Source of the DNA: Gammaproteobacteria bacterium
Lineage (GTDB): Bacteria > Pseudomonadota > Gammaproteobacteria > SZUA-152
Reading direction: 5' to 3'
DNA length: 35,752 nucleotides
Assembly (NCBI GenBank): GCA_032250735.1
Contig: JAVVEP010000022.1
Location: 1-35,752 of the forward strand
Shown here: positions 1-7,543 of the stretch, piece by piece
How the letters are laid out: each line of letters begins with the position of its first letter
How positions within the stretch are numbered: position 1 is the stretch's first letter
Program-made: the position numbers and the translations under genes
Notes under the pieces: generated by a model
Database searches by the model: none
What the model saw: only the letters and a program-made list of their open reading frames with translations
Told to the model about the DNA's origin: nothing

Positions 1-17
1 GTCCAGCTTTCTTTCTT

Positions 18-455
18 TTAAATTAGTAACTTATGCTTAACTAAGTGCCATTCGGACCATACCCCTTTTATATATGACAAGGCTTGCTGCATGGTTTCGT
101 GATTTACCGGATACACCAGTGTCGCATGCAAAGAAAAATGTTCCGTGAGCCTGGCAATATATTGCTGTTCTGTCTTATCGACCAGCGCGATGACCCGCGC
201 ATCCGGTGAATATTTTTGCAGCGAGGACAGCATCACATCCAGATTGGAAATGGTACATCCCGCATAATCCGAGCCGTATCGATACATGAATTCGCAAACG
301 ATAAAATCAAACGGCTGTTTTTTGATTGCAGCGATGGCCTTGCGCATGGAGGTTGTAGTGGTCTCAGCAATACCCAGGTGTGAATAGGTCGCTGAAAAAT
401 CCGGGTGGATGGGGGTTTCCTTGATGGAGAGCAGGCTGGGTGCAGATATGCTCAA
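18..455 (-). CDS. Hypothetical protein, receiver-like fold without a phospho-acceptor
   Basis: A 145-residue soluble protein with no signal peptide or membrane segment. Its alternating pattern (IVCEF near residues 52-56, VIALVD near 88-93, LVYPV near 113-117) resembles the beta strands of a response-regulator receiver domain. The position where the phosphorylated Asp should follow strand 3 reads CEF, so any relation would be to a degenerate receiver. I do not recognise the family. No strong Shine-Dalgarno sequence precedes the ATG. It lies in the same direction as the next minus-strand gene, 150 bp downstream of it, so the two may be co-transcribed. That it is a real gene is fairly likely; the receiver comparison is inference from pattern only. 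Confidence 0.55.
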   Translation of the reverse strand: MSISAPSLLSIKETPIHPDFSATYSHLGIAETTTTSMRKAIAAIKKQPFDFIVCEFMYRYGSDYAGCTISNLDVMLSSLQKYSPDARVIALVDKTEQQYIARLTEHFSLHATLVYPVNHETMQQALSYIKGVWSEWHLVKHKLLI

Positions 456-605
456 AGGTTATTCACTCCCATTCGATTGTAAATGAGTTTTCATCTTATA
501 TATTCAGAGTCTTATTTTCTTCTGGTTGGCAAAATCAATCGGGCCAGGCTCGATTGATTTAAGGATGAAGAAAATTAACGGATTCTGACTCCTTTAACCC
601 AATCT

Positions 606-1232
606 TCACTGGTCGGTAAAAAAATAATCCCATTGCACCCCTGTCTCTGTTTCCAGCAAGGACAAAAGCTGATCAGTGGGAATCCCTTCCTGCGGGTAAA
701 TGCTGTAGATATCAATGAACAGTCGAGCGAAACCCGCTGTGTGCCTCCAACCCAATTGGTATAATGAAATCAGTTCCGCGCATTTATCACAGATAAAATT
801 GCCCGCGGACGAATCCTTCGACCAACTCGATACGGCCTGCTCCCAATTGTTTATGCGTTTGCGGCAGTGTGGGCAACGAGCAAACACGTTCTGTGATGCG
901 CTACGAAAGCGCGGCTCAGGGATTATTTCGCTGAAATGAATATGGCAATAATCCAGGGATCCGTCCGTTGGTGGCGTGAGTTCCACCGCAGGCGAGCAAC
1001 CCATAAAGGTAATGTAGTGTAAAAATTGTTCGCCGACTAAAAAGCGATTCTGCCGTTCGTTATTAAGAGGTTTATTAAGTGGTTTATCCAGCTGTTCACC
1101 CAACTTTTTATCTAACTTTTCACCAAGGAACGCCACCTCCCGCAAGCGGGCGATCAACCCATCCCAGGACGTTAATACAAAATTAGCGTGCCGTGGATGC
1201 AGTACCAATTTGTGTATTTGCTGACAAGTCAT
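606..1232 (-). CDS. Hypothetical protein with a four-cysteine zinc ribbon
   Basis: A 208-residue protein of unknown function. Residues about 48-57 contain a low-complexity stretch (KLGEQLDKPLNKPLNN) encoded by an imperfect 12-bp tandem duplication. Further on, CPHC (about 119-122) and CDKC (about 148-151) form a C-x2-C ... C-x2-C knuckle pair, typical of a zinc ribbon that binds nucleic acid or protein. The C-terminal third is hydrophobic-aromatic but has no clear membrane helix. No signal peptide and no strong ribosome site are visible. It may share a transcript with the downstream minus-strand gene. The zinc site is read directly from the sequence; any role in regulation would be a guess. 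Confidence 0.6.
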   Translation of the reverse strand: MTCQQIHKLVLHPRHANFVLTSWDGLIARLREVAFLGEKLDKKLGEQLDKPLNKPLNNERQNRFLVGEQFLHYITFMGCSPAVELTPPTDGSLDYCHIHFSEIIPEPRFRSASQNVFARCPHCRKRINNWEQAVSSWSKDSSAGNFICDKCAELISLYQLGWRHTAGFARLFIDIYSIYPQEGIPTDQLLSLLETETGVQWDYFFTDQ

Positions 1233-1245
1233 TGTAATAATAGGC

Positions 1246-1330
1246 GGCAGACCAGGATTTAGTTGCTAGTCTAATCGAAAATCCAGTTCAGAGTATATTT
1301 GGGGTCATTAGGTGACAGACCACGATTTAG
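1246..1330. repeat. Imperfect 17-bp direct repeat upstream of modA
   Basis: GGCAGACCAGGATTTAG (1246-1262) and GACAGACCACGATTTAG (1314-1330) match at 15 of 17 positions and are 68 bp apart. The second copy ends directly at the first possible modA start codon. The core resembles short intergenic repeats seen with REP-type elements, so this may be a mobile-element scar. A regulator site for mod is the alternative. Confidence 0.45.
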
Positions 1331-2128
1331 ATGGAAAAATATATGCTTTCCCTTGCCAGTAGATGCAGCCTGATTTTGATCCTTGCCAGCCAGGCGACGA
1401 CCGCCTGGGCCGACACCCTGCGGGTGGCCGTGGCAACCAACTTCAGTCGCACCGCCACCCTGCTGGCCGAACAGTTCGAGCAACAAACCGGACACACCAT
1501 CCGTCTCGCCTTCGGCTCCACCGGCAAACACTTCGCCCAGATCAGTCACGGCGCGCCGTTTGATCTCTTTCTGGCCGCCGATGCCGAGCGGCCCGCCCTA
1601 CTGGAAAAAAACGCCATCGCCGTCCCCGACAGCCGCTTCACCTACGCCCAGGGCCGCCTGCTGCTGTGGAGTCCGGATGCCGGCCTGATCGATGCCGACG
1701 CTGCGGTGCTGGAGACGGGGGCATTCCGCAAGCTCGCCATCGCCAACCCCAGGCTGGCGCCCTATGGCCGGGCGGCGCGCGAGGTGTTGCAGGCACGGGG
1801 CCTGTGGGACCGCTTGCAGCCGCAGCTGGTGCGCGGGGAGAACATCGGCCAGAGCTATCAGTATGTCCACAGCGGCAATGCACAGCTGGGTTTCGTCGCC
1901 GCGGCGCAGGTTTTCGCCAAGCCTGTGAAAAAACCGCCGGTCGTCGGCTCCTACTGGGAGCCCCCGCAATCGCTGTACACCCCCATCATCCAGCAGGCCG
2001 TGCTGATCAGGGACACGCCGCTGGCGCGGGCCTTTATCGACTTCCTCCACAGCGAGGCGGCGCGGGAGATCATTCGTCGACACGGGTATCACACGCCGGA
2101 AGTCGATACCGCAGTGCCTGCCGAATAA
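1331..2128 (+). CDS. modA: Molybdate ABC transporter, periplasmic substrate-binding protein
   Basis: It captures molybdate (or tungstate) in the periplasm and hands it to the ModB channel. The 265-residue length suits ModA. A signal peptide occupies residues 1-27, with a probable cleavage after AWA. The ligand-site segments typical of the family follow: VAVATNFSRT just after cleavage, FGSTGKHFAQI near 61-71, and FDLFLAADAERP near 77-88. It is first in a tight modABC run, with 49 bp to modB. The ATG at 1331 has no ribosome site, whereas the in-frame ATG at 1343 has GGA nine bases upstream, so the true protein may be four residues shorter. No convincing ModE operator or molybdenum-cofactor riboswitch could be seen upstream. 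Confidence 0.93.
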   Translation: MEKYMLSLASRCSLILILASQATTAWADTLRVAVATNFSRTATLLAEQFEQQTGHTIRLAFGSTGKHFAQISHGAPFDLFLAADAERPALLEKNAIAVPDSRFTYAQGRLLLWSPDAGLIDADAAVLETGAFRKLAIANPRLAPYGRAAREVLQARGLWDRLQPQLVRGENIGQSYQYVHSGNAQLGFVAAAQVFAKPVKKPPVVGSYWEPPQSLYTPIIQQAVLIRDTPLARAFIDFLHSEAAREIIRRHGYHTPEVDTAVPAE

Positions 2129-2177
2129 TTCCGAGCCATCATTCCGACCAGTCGCCGAATCGCGTATAACGCACAAC

Positions 2178-2861
2178 ATGATCCTTTCCGAAACCGACCT
2201 TCTCGCGCTGTGGACCACCCTCAAGCTGGCCGGCATCACCACCCTGATCCTGCTGTTGCTGGGCACCCCCCTGGCCTGGTGGCTCGCCCACAGTCGCAGC
2301 CGGTTCAGGACCCCCATCGAGGCCCTGATCGCCTTGCCGCTCATCCTGCCCCCCACGGTGCTGGGCTTTTATCTGCTCATCACACTGGGGCCGAACGGGC
2401 CCATCGGCGGCCTGCTGGAAGGCCTCGGCGGCCATGCCATCGCCTTTACCTTTAGCGGACTGGTGGTGGGCTCGGTGTTGTATTCCCTGCCGTTTGTGGT
2501 GCAGCCCTTGCAGAATGCCTTCACCGCCATTGGCCGACGCCCCCTGGAGGTGGCTGCCACGCTGCGCGCCACGCCCTGGGACCGCTTCCTCAGCGTGGTC
2601 ATTCCCCTGGCGCGACCGGCTTATCTCACGGCGGCGGTGCTGGGTTTCGCGCACACCGTGGGGGAGTTCGGTGTGGTGCTGATGATCGGTGGCAATATCC
2701 CCGGCGAGACCCAGGTGCTGTCCATCGCCATCTATGAGCATGTCGAGGCCCTGGAATACGGCCAGGCCCATTGGTTGTCCGCCGGTCTGTTGCTGCTGTC
2801 GTTCATCATGCTGGTGGGCATCTACAGCCTCAATCGGCGCGGCCGGATACTGTCGCAATGA
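2178..2861 (+). CDS. modB: Molybdate ABC transporter permease
   Basis: The inner-membrane channel subunit, 227 residues, normal for ModB. Five to six hydrophobic helices are visible, starting with the Leu-rich helix near residues 14-33. The cytoplasmic EAA loop that docks on ModC is clear around residues 120-160: EVAATLRATPWDRF, then a conserved Gly region HTVGEFG. The stop codon overlaps the modC start as ATGA at 2858-2861, so the two are translationally coupled. Function follows from family and operon position with little doubt. Confidence 0.93.
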   Translation: MILSETDLLALWTTLKLAGITTLILLLLGTPLAWWLAHSRSRFRTPIEALIALPLILPPTVLGFYLLITLGPNGPIGGLLEGLGGHAIAFTFSGLVVGSVLYSLPFVVQPLQNAFTAIGRRPLEVAATLRATPWDRFLSVVIPLARPAYLTAAVLGFAHTVGEFGVVLMIGGNIPGETQVLSIAIYEHVEALEYGQAHWLSAGLLLLSFIMLVGIYSLNRRGRILSQ

Positions 2862-3937
2862 CCATCGACACCCACTTTCAGTTAGATCGCGAACACTTCA
2901 GTCTGGACGCCCGCTTCTGCGTGCCGGCCCGCGGCATCACCGCCCTGTTCGGCCCCTCCGGTTGTGGCAAGACCACCCTGCTGCGGGCCATTGCCGGACT
3001 GGAAAAGGGCGCCCGCGGCCACTTCCGCATCGGCGACAGCGTCTGGCAGGATGCCGCACGCTGTCTGCCCACCCACCAGCGGCCACTGGGTTACGTGTTC
3101 CAGGAGTCCAGTCTGTTTGAGCACCTGTCGGTGCGGGGCAATCTGCAATACGGCTATCGACGGGTGCCGGCCGCTGCGCGCCACATCCACCCTGAGCAGG
3201 CCATCAGCCTGCTGGGGCTGGAACCGTTACTGGACCGAGGCAGCCACCAGCTGTCAGGCGGTGAACGTCAGCGCGTGGCCATCGCCCGCGCCCTGCTTAC
3301 CAGCCCGCAGCTACTGTTGCTGGACGAACCGCTGGCGGCGCTGGAGCACCGGCGCAAGCAGGAGATCCTGCCGTTTTTTGAGCGCCTGCACCGCGAACTG
3401 GAGATCCCCATGATCTATGTGAGCCACGCCATCGACGAGGTGGCGCGCCTGGCCGATCACCTGGTGTTGCTCGATGAGGGTCGCGTGCAGGCCAGCGGCC
3501 CCATCACCGAGATGCTCACCCGCGCCGATCTGCCGCTGGCCCAGGACCAGGATGCCGCGAGCATGATCGAGGCCACCGTCAGCGGCCACGATACGGCGTT
3601 CGGCCTCACCCGGCTGGCGTTTGCCGGCGGTGAGTTCAGTGTTCCTCACACGCCACCCGCCACGCCCCTGGCCATCGGCCAGCCCGTGCGCCTGCAGATT
3701 CTGGCGCGCGATATCAGCCTCACACTGGCGCGGCAGACCGACACCAGCATCCTCAACATTGTGCCCGTGAGGGTGGCCTCGCTCAGCGAGGAGACCCCCG
3801 CCCAGGTGCTGCTCCGGCTCGATGCCGGCGGCGTTCCGCTGCTGGCGCGCATCACCCGCAAATCCGCTGCGGCGCTGCGGCTGACCCCCGGCACATCGGC
3901 CTACGCCCAGATCAAGGCCATCTCCCTGCTGCAGTAG
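2858..3937 (+). CDS. modC: Molybdate ABC transporter ATP-binding protein
   Basis: The ATPase that powers molybdate import, 359 residues. Walker A is GPSGCGKTT (residues 32-40), the Q-loop region is VFQESSLFEH, the ABC signature is LSGGERQRVAIARA (from about 132), and Walker B is LLLLDEPLAAL. The last 70 or so residues form the mop/TOBE-type regulatory domain usual for ModC. The open frame extends upstream to 2771, but the start at 2858 overlaps the modB stop (ATGA) and gives the expected N-terminus. It is the last gene of modABC. A perfect hairpin 55 bp downstream may mark the transcript end or the SRP RNA leader. Confidence 0.94.
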   Translation: MTIDTHFQLDREHFSLDARFCVPARGITALFGPSGCGKTTLLRAIAGLEKGARGHFRIGDSVWQDAARCLPTHQRPLGYVFQESSLFEHLSVRGNLQYGYRRVPAAARHIHPEQAISLLGLEPLLDRGSHQLSGGERQRVAIARALLTSPQLLLLDEPLAALEHRRKQEILPFFERLHRELEIPMIYVSHAIDEVARLADHLVLLDEGRVQASGPITEMLTRADLPLAQDQDAASMIEATVSGHDTAFGLTRLAFAGGEFSVPHTPPATPLAIGQPVRLQILARDISLTLARQTDTSILNIVPVRVASLSEETPAQVLLRLDAGGVPLLARITRKSAAALRLTPGTSAYAQIKAISLLQ

Positions 3938-3992
3938 GGCCGGCCGCGGCGGGGTGTGTTTGCTGCCGCTTTTGGGTATCATGTCCGCCCTC

Positions 3993-4023
3993 TGAGGGGA
4001 TGCCGACTCGCGGCATCCCCTCA
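3993..4023 (+). other. Perfect 13-bp hairpin between modC and the SRP RNA
   Basis: TGAGGGGATGCCG (3993-4005) pairs perfectly with CGGCATCCCCTCA (4011-4023) around a five-base loop. There is no T-run, so it is not a standard intrinsic terminator. It ends 11 bases before the predicted 5' end of the SRP RNA. A TATCAT that could be a -10 element lies at 3977-3982, so the hairpin may open the SRP precursor transcript. Confidence 0.6.
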
Positions 4024-4034
4024 GACGTCGTTAT

Positions 4035-4146
4035 GGCGACCCGTGCGGGTCCCCTTGCAACGAGAAACTGTGAACCCCGTCAGGCCCGGAAGGGAGCAGC
4101 GGCAGCAGTGGATTCGTGTGCGGGTGTGGCTGGTGCGGGTTGCCAC
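4035..4146 (+). ncRNA. ffs: Small signal recognition particle RNA (4.5S RNA)
   Basis: This is the RNA core of the bacterial signal recognition particle, which binds Ffh and targets membrane proteins to FtsY and the translocon. The diagnostic domain IV core is present at 4079-4100: GTCAGGCCCGGAAGGGAGCA, with the GGAA tetraloop and the asymmetric and symmetric loop bases. The ends close the helix: GGCGACCCG (4035-4043) pairs with CGGGTTGCC (4136-4144). The length of about 110 nt matches 4.5S RNA. Position upstream of dnaX-ybaB-recR matches Pseudomonas-type genomes, although here a kinase gene and a repeat patch intervene. Exact ends are estimated from pairing. Confidence 0.93.
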
Positions 4147-4379
4147 CCTAATTCCAGACAGCGTTCGATTTTGGACCACACTCGACGCGGTTCACTGCGG
4201 TCAGCAGAGGGTCACCTCCGTATAATCCCTCTTGTTAACTGTTTCCACCATTTAGTAGTCTTGGCCCGAGCGTTTCATACAGGCCACGCGCCCTAACTGG
4301 ATATCTGATGCCACAGCATCCCCGACAGACGATCCCAACCGCAGCCACGGCGCAGTCGCGATGTCAGCGAGGGTGACGA
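4147..4379 (+). promoter_or_regulatory. Leader region of the orphan kinase gene, with a TATAAT box
   Basis: No gene is seen here. A perfect TATAAT lies at 4221-4226, about 150 bp upstream of the kinase start. No good -35 hexamer stands 16-18 bp before it, so promoter status is tentative. Confidence 0.35.
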
Positions 4380-6137
4380 ATGTCGACAGCATCTCCTACC
4401 CCGATTAAAGAGATCGAGCCCGTCAGGCAACGGCGCCTGAAGCTGCTCGCAAGCATCGGCGGTGTGCTGGCCGTTTATCTGATCGGCGCCTATAGCGGCG
4501 TACTGGCAGACAGCTCCCTCAACTGGTGGTCCGATTTTTTCTGGACCCTGGCCGCACTGGCCACCGGCTGGCGCTGCCTGCTCACCGCCAGACGCCGGCC
4601 AGTGGCGCACGAACGCAGGGCCTGGCGGCTGTTTGGATACGCCGCCCTGTCGTGGTTCGCGGGCATGCTGGTGTGGGACTATTACGAGATCTTCAGCGGT
4701 GCGCTCACGCCCTTCCCCAGCATCGGCGACTGGTTCTTCATGGGCTATGCCATTTTCTTCACCGCGGGGCTCATCTATTACCGCAACCAGATGCCGACCC
4801 GCCAGTACAACATGATCCAGATCGCCAACCTGGGGCTGATCATCTGCACCATCATCGTGCTGTGTTTTATCCTTTTATCGCAGGCCCTGCAGCAGTCGCA
4901 ACAGCCGCTCGACTACAAACTGTTCGCCTTATCACATTCCGTATTGACCTTTGTCTGTCTTGTGTTCGGCATCTACTGCTACTGGTTTTACGTGGCGCGC
5001 GAAAACCGCAACAGTTTCCGGCTGATGCTGGGCGCGGTATTGATCTTTGCCGTCACGGACACGCTGTATGCCTTCCAGCTGCTGGGACAATCCTTTGACG
5101 CCACCAGTTATCTGAACGTCTACTGGCTGGTCGCCTTCGCCCTGCAATACTGGGCGGCCTTTGAGCAGGATGCCGTCACCCAGACCGCCTCCCGAAAGAG
5201 CGATGCCAGAGGCGCCCCGCGCGCGCAGAAATACGAGGCCATCATGCCGGCCCTGTGCCTGTTTACCGTGTTGGCCTTTGCCCTGTATTTCAAACAGCGG
5301 CTGGACGAGGCCACCTTCACCGTCATGACCCTGGCGGCGATCGCCTTTGCCTTCTTTCTCACCCTGCGCGAGTGGCATTCCAACAGCTTCGAGATCAACC
5401 TGCTGAAAGAACTGCAGACGGCGAATACCCGCCTGGAGCAGCGGGTGCGGCAACGCACCGCCGAACTATCCGATGCCATTCAGGAGCTGGAGGCCTTTAG
5501 CTATTCCGTCTCCCACGACCTGCGCGCGCCCCTGCGCGGCATCGACGGTTTTAGTCAGGCCCTGCTGGAGGACTATGCCGACCGGCTCGACCCGACCGGA
5601 CAGGATTATCTGCAACGGGTCCGCAGGGGCACCCGGAAAATGGGCGAGCTGATCGATGCCATGCTCACCCTCTCGCGCGTCAGCCAGCACGACATCCAGC
5701 AGGGCAGCGTTGCCCTCGATAAACTGGCCGAGGAGATTGTCCAGCAACTGCGCGAACAGGAACCCCAGCGCGACGTCGAGGTCACCCTGGCGAATGACAT
5801 GTACGCTACCGGCGACCGACACCTGCTACGCATCGCCCTGCAAAACCTGCTGGCCAACGCCTGGAAATACACCGGCAAAACCGCCCAGGCGCGAATCGAA
5901 TTCGGCAGCAGACTCCAGGAGGGTGAAACGGTCTATTACATCGAAGACAACGGCGTCGGCTTCGACATGCACTATGTCGGCCAGCTGTTTAACGCCTTTC
6001 AACGCCTGCACGGCCAGGAATTCGAGGGCACCGGCATCGGCCTGGCCACCGTACAGCGCTGCATCCGCCGTCACGGCGGCCGCATCTGGGCCGAAGCCGA
6101 GGTCGATGGCGGCGCCACCTTCTTTTTCACCCTGTAG
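4380..6137 (+). CDS. Membrane sensor histidine kinase (orphan)
   Basis: A 585-residue sensor kinase. The N-terminal 340 residues contain about nine or ten hydrophobic helices, with no recognised ligand domain. A short coiled coil (NTRLEQRVRQRTAEL) leads into a HisKA dimerisation domain with phospho-acceptor His379 in SVSHDLRAPLRGI. The HATPase domain follows: N box NLLANAWKYT, G1 box EDNGVGFD, G2 box GTGIGLATV. A GAGGG stands eight bases before the ATG. No response regulator is adjacent, so its partner must be elsewhere. The stop codon TAG lies inside the first REP-like palindrome (TGTAGGAG at 6133-6140), so the repeat inserted at, or created, the gene end. The stimulus is unknown. Confidence 0.88.
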   Translation: MSTASPTPIKEIEPVRQRRLKLLASIGGVLAVYLIGAYSGVLADSSLNWWSDFFWTLAALATGWRCLLTARRRPVAHERRAWRLFGYAALSWFAGMLVWDYYEIFSGALTPFPSIGDWFFMGYAIFFTAGLIYYRNQMPTRQYNMIQIANLGLIICTIIVLCFILLSQALQQSQQPLDYKLFALSHSVLTFVCLVFGIYCYWFYVARENRNSFRLMLGAVLIFAVTDTLYAFQLLGQSFDATSYLNVYWLVAFALQYWAAFEQDAVTQTASRKSDARGAPRAQKYEAIMPALCLFTVLAFALYFKQRLDEATFTVMTLAAIAFAFFLTLREWHSNSFEINLLKELQTANTRLEQRVRQRTAELSDAIQELEAFSYSVSHDLRAPLRGIDGFSQALLEDYADRLDPTGQDYLQRVRRGTRKMGELIDAMLTLSRVSQHDIQQGSVALDKLAEEIVQQLREQEPQRDVEVTLANDMYATGDRHLLRIALQNLLANAWKYTGKTAQARIEFGSRLQEGETVYYIEDNGVGFDMHYVGQLFNAFQRLHGQEFEGTGIGLATVQRCIRRHGGRIWAEAEVDGGATFFFTL

Positions 6138-6214
6138 GAGCCAAGCCCCCTCGGCGATCCACTCCCAACAATCGCACCCTCTCAACCTATCGGCCAGAGG
6201 GCTGGCCTCCTACA
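6133..6214. repeat. REP/BIME-like palindromic repeat, copy A
   Basis: Inverted ends TGTAGGAGCC ... GGCCTCCTACA bracket about 80 bp. The left arm is a damaged hairpin (CCAAGCCCCCTCGG; intact as CCGAGCCCCCTCGG in copy B), and the right arm is GGCCAGAGGGCTGGCC. The layout is that of two facing REP units. Copy B repeats it 120 bp later. The kinase stop codon falls within the left end. Confidence 0.75.
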
Positions 6215-6252
6215 CGCTGCCAAGGGCGCAATAACCAAAGGGCATTGCTCCT

Positions 6253-6372
6253 TGTAGGAGCCGAGCCCCCTCGGCGATTCACTCCCAACAATCGCACCCT
6301 CTCAACCTATCGGCCAGAGGGCTGGCCTCCTACACGGTGCCGTAGGGCGCAATAACCGAAGGGCATTGCGCC
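6253..6372. repeat. REP/BIME-like repeat copy B with ATTGCGCC hairpin
   Basis: A second copy, with TGTAGGAGCC (from 6253) to CCTCCTACAC (to 6335), followed by the palindrome GGCGCAAT (6346-6353) / ATTGCGCC (6365-6372). It is the same unit as copy A at 120-bp spacing. The part from 6221 onward is also duplicated at 8511 onward. Confidence 0.75.
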
Positions 6373-6385
6373 GAATGTCTCAGCA

Positions 6386-6441
6386 CACTCAACACTCAAC
6401 ACTCAACACTCAACACTCAACACTCAACACTCAACACTCAA
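6386..6441. repeat. Tandem heptamer array, 8 x CACTCAA
   Basis: Eight exact head-to-tail copies of CACTCAA. The matching array in the second duplicate (8674-8729) also has eight units, but seven of them read CACTCAG. There are no spacers, so this is a simple microsatellite and not CRISPR. Confidence 0.95.
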
Positions 6442-6514
6442 AAGAAGCTAGCCCCCCGTCTCCGATCACCGCTACAACGTTCAGCCACTGCAGACACCGT
6501 AGAATCGCAAAAAT

Positions 6515-6718
6515 ATGAATTATCAGGTACTGGCGCGCAAATGGTGCCCTCGCACATCTAGTGAACTGGTCGGCCAGGAGCACGTACTCAAGGCGCATGA
6601 CAACGACCACCTGCACCATGCCTTTCTGTTTGGCTATGTACGAGAACGTACAGACCGGCATGTGATGAGGATGGATAGTCGCTGTTACAACGCGCAGTAC
6701 CGGAACCCACTACCGTAG
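6515..6718 (+). pseudogene. dnaX 5' fragment (truncated duplicate)
   Basis: The first 116 bases (6515-6630) copy the start of dnaX at 8803-8930, with an in-frame 12-base deletion (KALVNALDND becomes KAHDND) and substitutions such as R11C. The match starts MNYQVLARKW versus MSYQVLARKW and stops just before the dnaX Walker A loop. After that, an unrelated tail runs to a stop at 6718, giving a possible 67-residue product. The copied segment extends upstream through the promoter, heptamer array and REP unit to 6221. It lacks the ATP-binding, zinc and polymerase-binding parts, so it cannot work as a clamp-loader subunit. About half of the coding differences are silent, so the copy is not recent, or it came from a related strain. 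Confidence 0.88.
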
Positions 6719-6875
6719 GCAATACTCCTCAGCAGCTTGTACCGGACTCAACCGTTGCATTGCGGGATCAGATAATTACGAGGAAATGCAAATGACCAGA
6801 TTTGAAAGCGTTACCAGGCCAATCGATCGCGCATCTATTCTCGCGGAACGAGTGAACCCGGAAAGGAAACCCAAA

Positions 6876-7328
6876 ATGGCTAATTTTTTGCAGGCGTGCC
6901 TTCCCTCAATGAAGGTATCAGGAAATCTCAAATTAATCGGCATTTCGATGCTACTCGTTGTCGGGCTCGCCGCGTGCGACAAGCCGGGGCCGGCGGAGAC
7001 CGCGGGTAAAAACATCGACCAGACGGTTGATAACGCCGGCAGGAAAATCGACGATACGGCCGACACCGTTGGTGAAAAAATGAGCGCGCAGGGCACAAAA
7101 GCCGGCGTGGCCATCGAGGATACCGAGATCACAACCAAGGTTAAGGCGGCCATTTTTGCCGAGCCTGGCCTCAAGTCACTGCAAATCAGCGTCGAGACCG
7201 TAAATGGCGTAGTGACGTTAACCGGATCGGTCGATTCGCAGTCGAACAGCGACAGGGCCAAGGAATTGGCAGGCGCTGTGGCCGACGTGAAAAGGGTAGA
7301 GAACCAGCTGCGTGTCAAACCGAAATAA
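6876..7328 (+). CDS. BON-domain lipoprotein
   Basis: A predicted envelope lipoprotein of 150 residues. The signal helix (LIGISMLLVV) ends in a lipobox, VGLAAC-D, so the Cys should carry lipid. A hydrophilic stretch with a degenerate 11-residue period (KNIDQTVDNAGRKIDDTAD) follows. The last 65 residues form one BON domain with the typical hydrophobic pattern and central VNGVVTLTGSVDS. BON proteins attach to phospholipid and often respond to osmotic or envelope stress. The frame is open from 6786, but ATG 6876 has AAGGAA at proper spacing; ATG 6912 would give an even more standard signal peptide. Its neighbours are decayed remnants of other stress-type genes. Confidence 0.82.
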   Translation: MANFLQACLPSMKVSGNLKLIGISMLLVVGLAACDKPGPAETAGKNIDQTVDNAGRKIDDTADTVGEKMSAQGTKAGVAIEDTEITTKVKAAIFAEPGLKSLQISVETVNGVVTLTGSVDSQSNSDRAKELAGAVADVKRVENQLRVKPK

Positions 7329-7338
7329 TGAGCCTGGG

Positions 7339-7543
7339 TTGGAGAACGCCGGGGCTGATATGCAGGTCAAGCGCGCCGAGACACTTCATGGGTTGCGCGC
7401 GAAACAGCGCGCGGCGTCCGAAAAACTGAAGGAACTGGAAATGGCCGGTGACGAAGCCCGGGATCAGGCCTGGGGAAACCGCGGATAAAATCCGGGTGGA
7501 CCTGAAGGCTGGCGTGGCGAGCGCCCGTTCCACCTTCAAGTAA
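7339..7543 (+). pseudogene. Frameshifted remnant of a small coiled-coil protein
   Basis: Frame 1 reads QVKRAETLHGLRAKQRAASE and continues KLKELEMAGDEARDQAW before a stop at about 7488. A shift near 7470 opens the continuation ETADKIRVDLKAGVASARS, ending at the stop 7541-7543. Joined together, these match the C-terminal two thirds of the short coiled-coil proteins (about 95 residues, ending in S-A-R-S-x-F-K) that often sit beside BON or CsbD stress genes. The usual first 30 residues are missing because the frame runs into the BON gene. The match is from memory of the family pattern. Confidence 0.6.

Noticed and set aside
1233-1342. ModE operator or molybdenum-cofactor riboswitch before modA
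   Set aside because: The leader is too short for the riboswitch, and no inverted repeat of the ModE kind was seen.
3956-4225. Open frames across the modC-kinase interval (89 and 98 codons)
   Set aside because: They run through the SRP RNA gene; the RNA core motif and helix pairing explain the sequence better.
6386-6441. Possible CRISPR array
   Set aside because: The units are contiguous heptamers without spacers, so this is a microsatellite.
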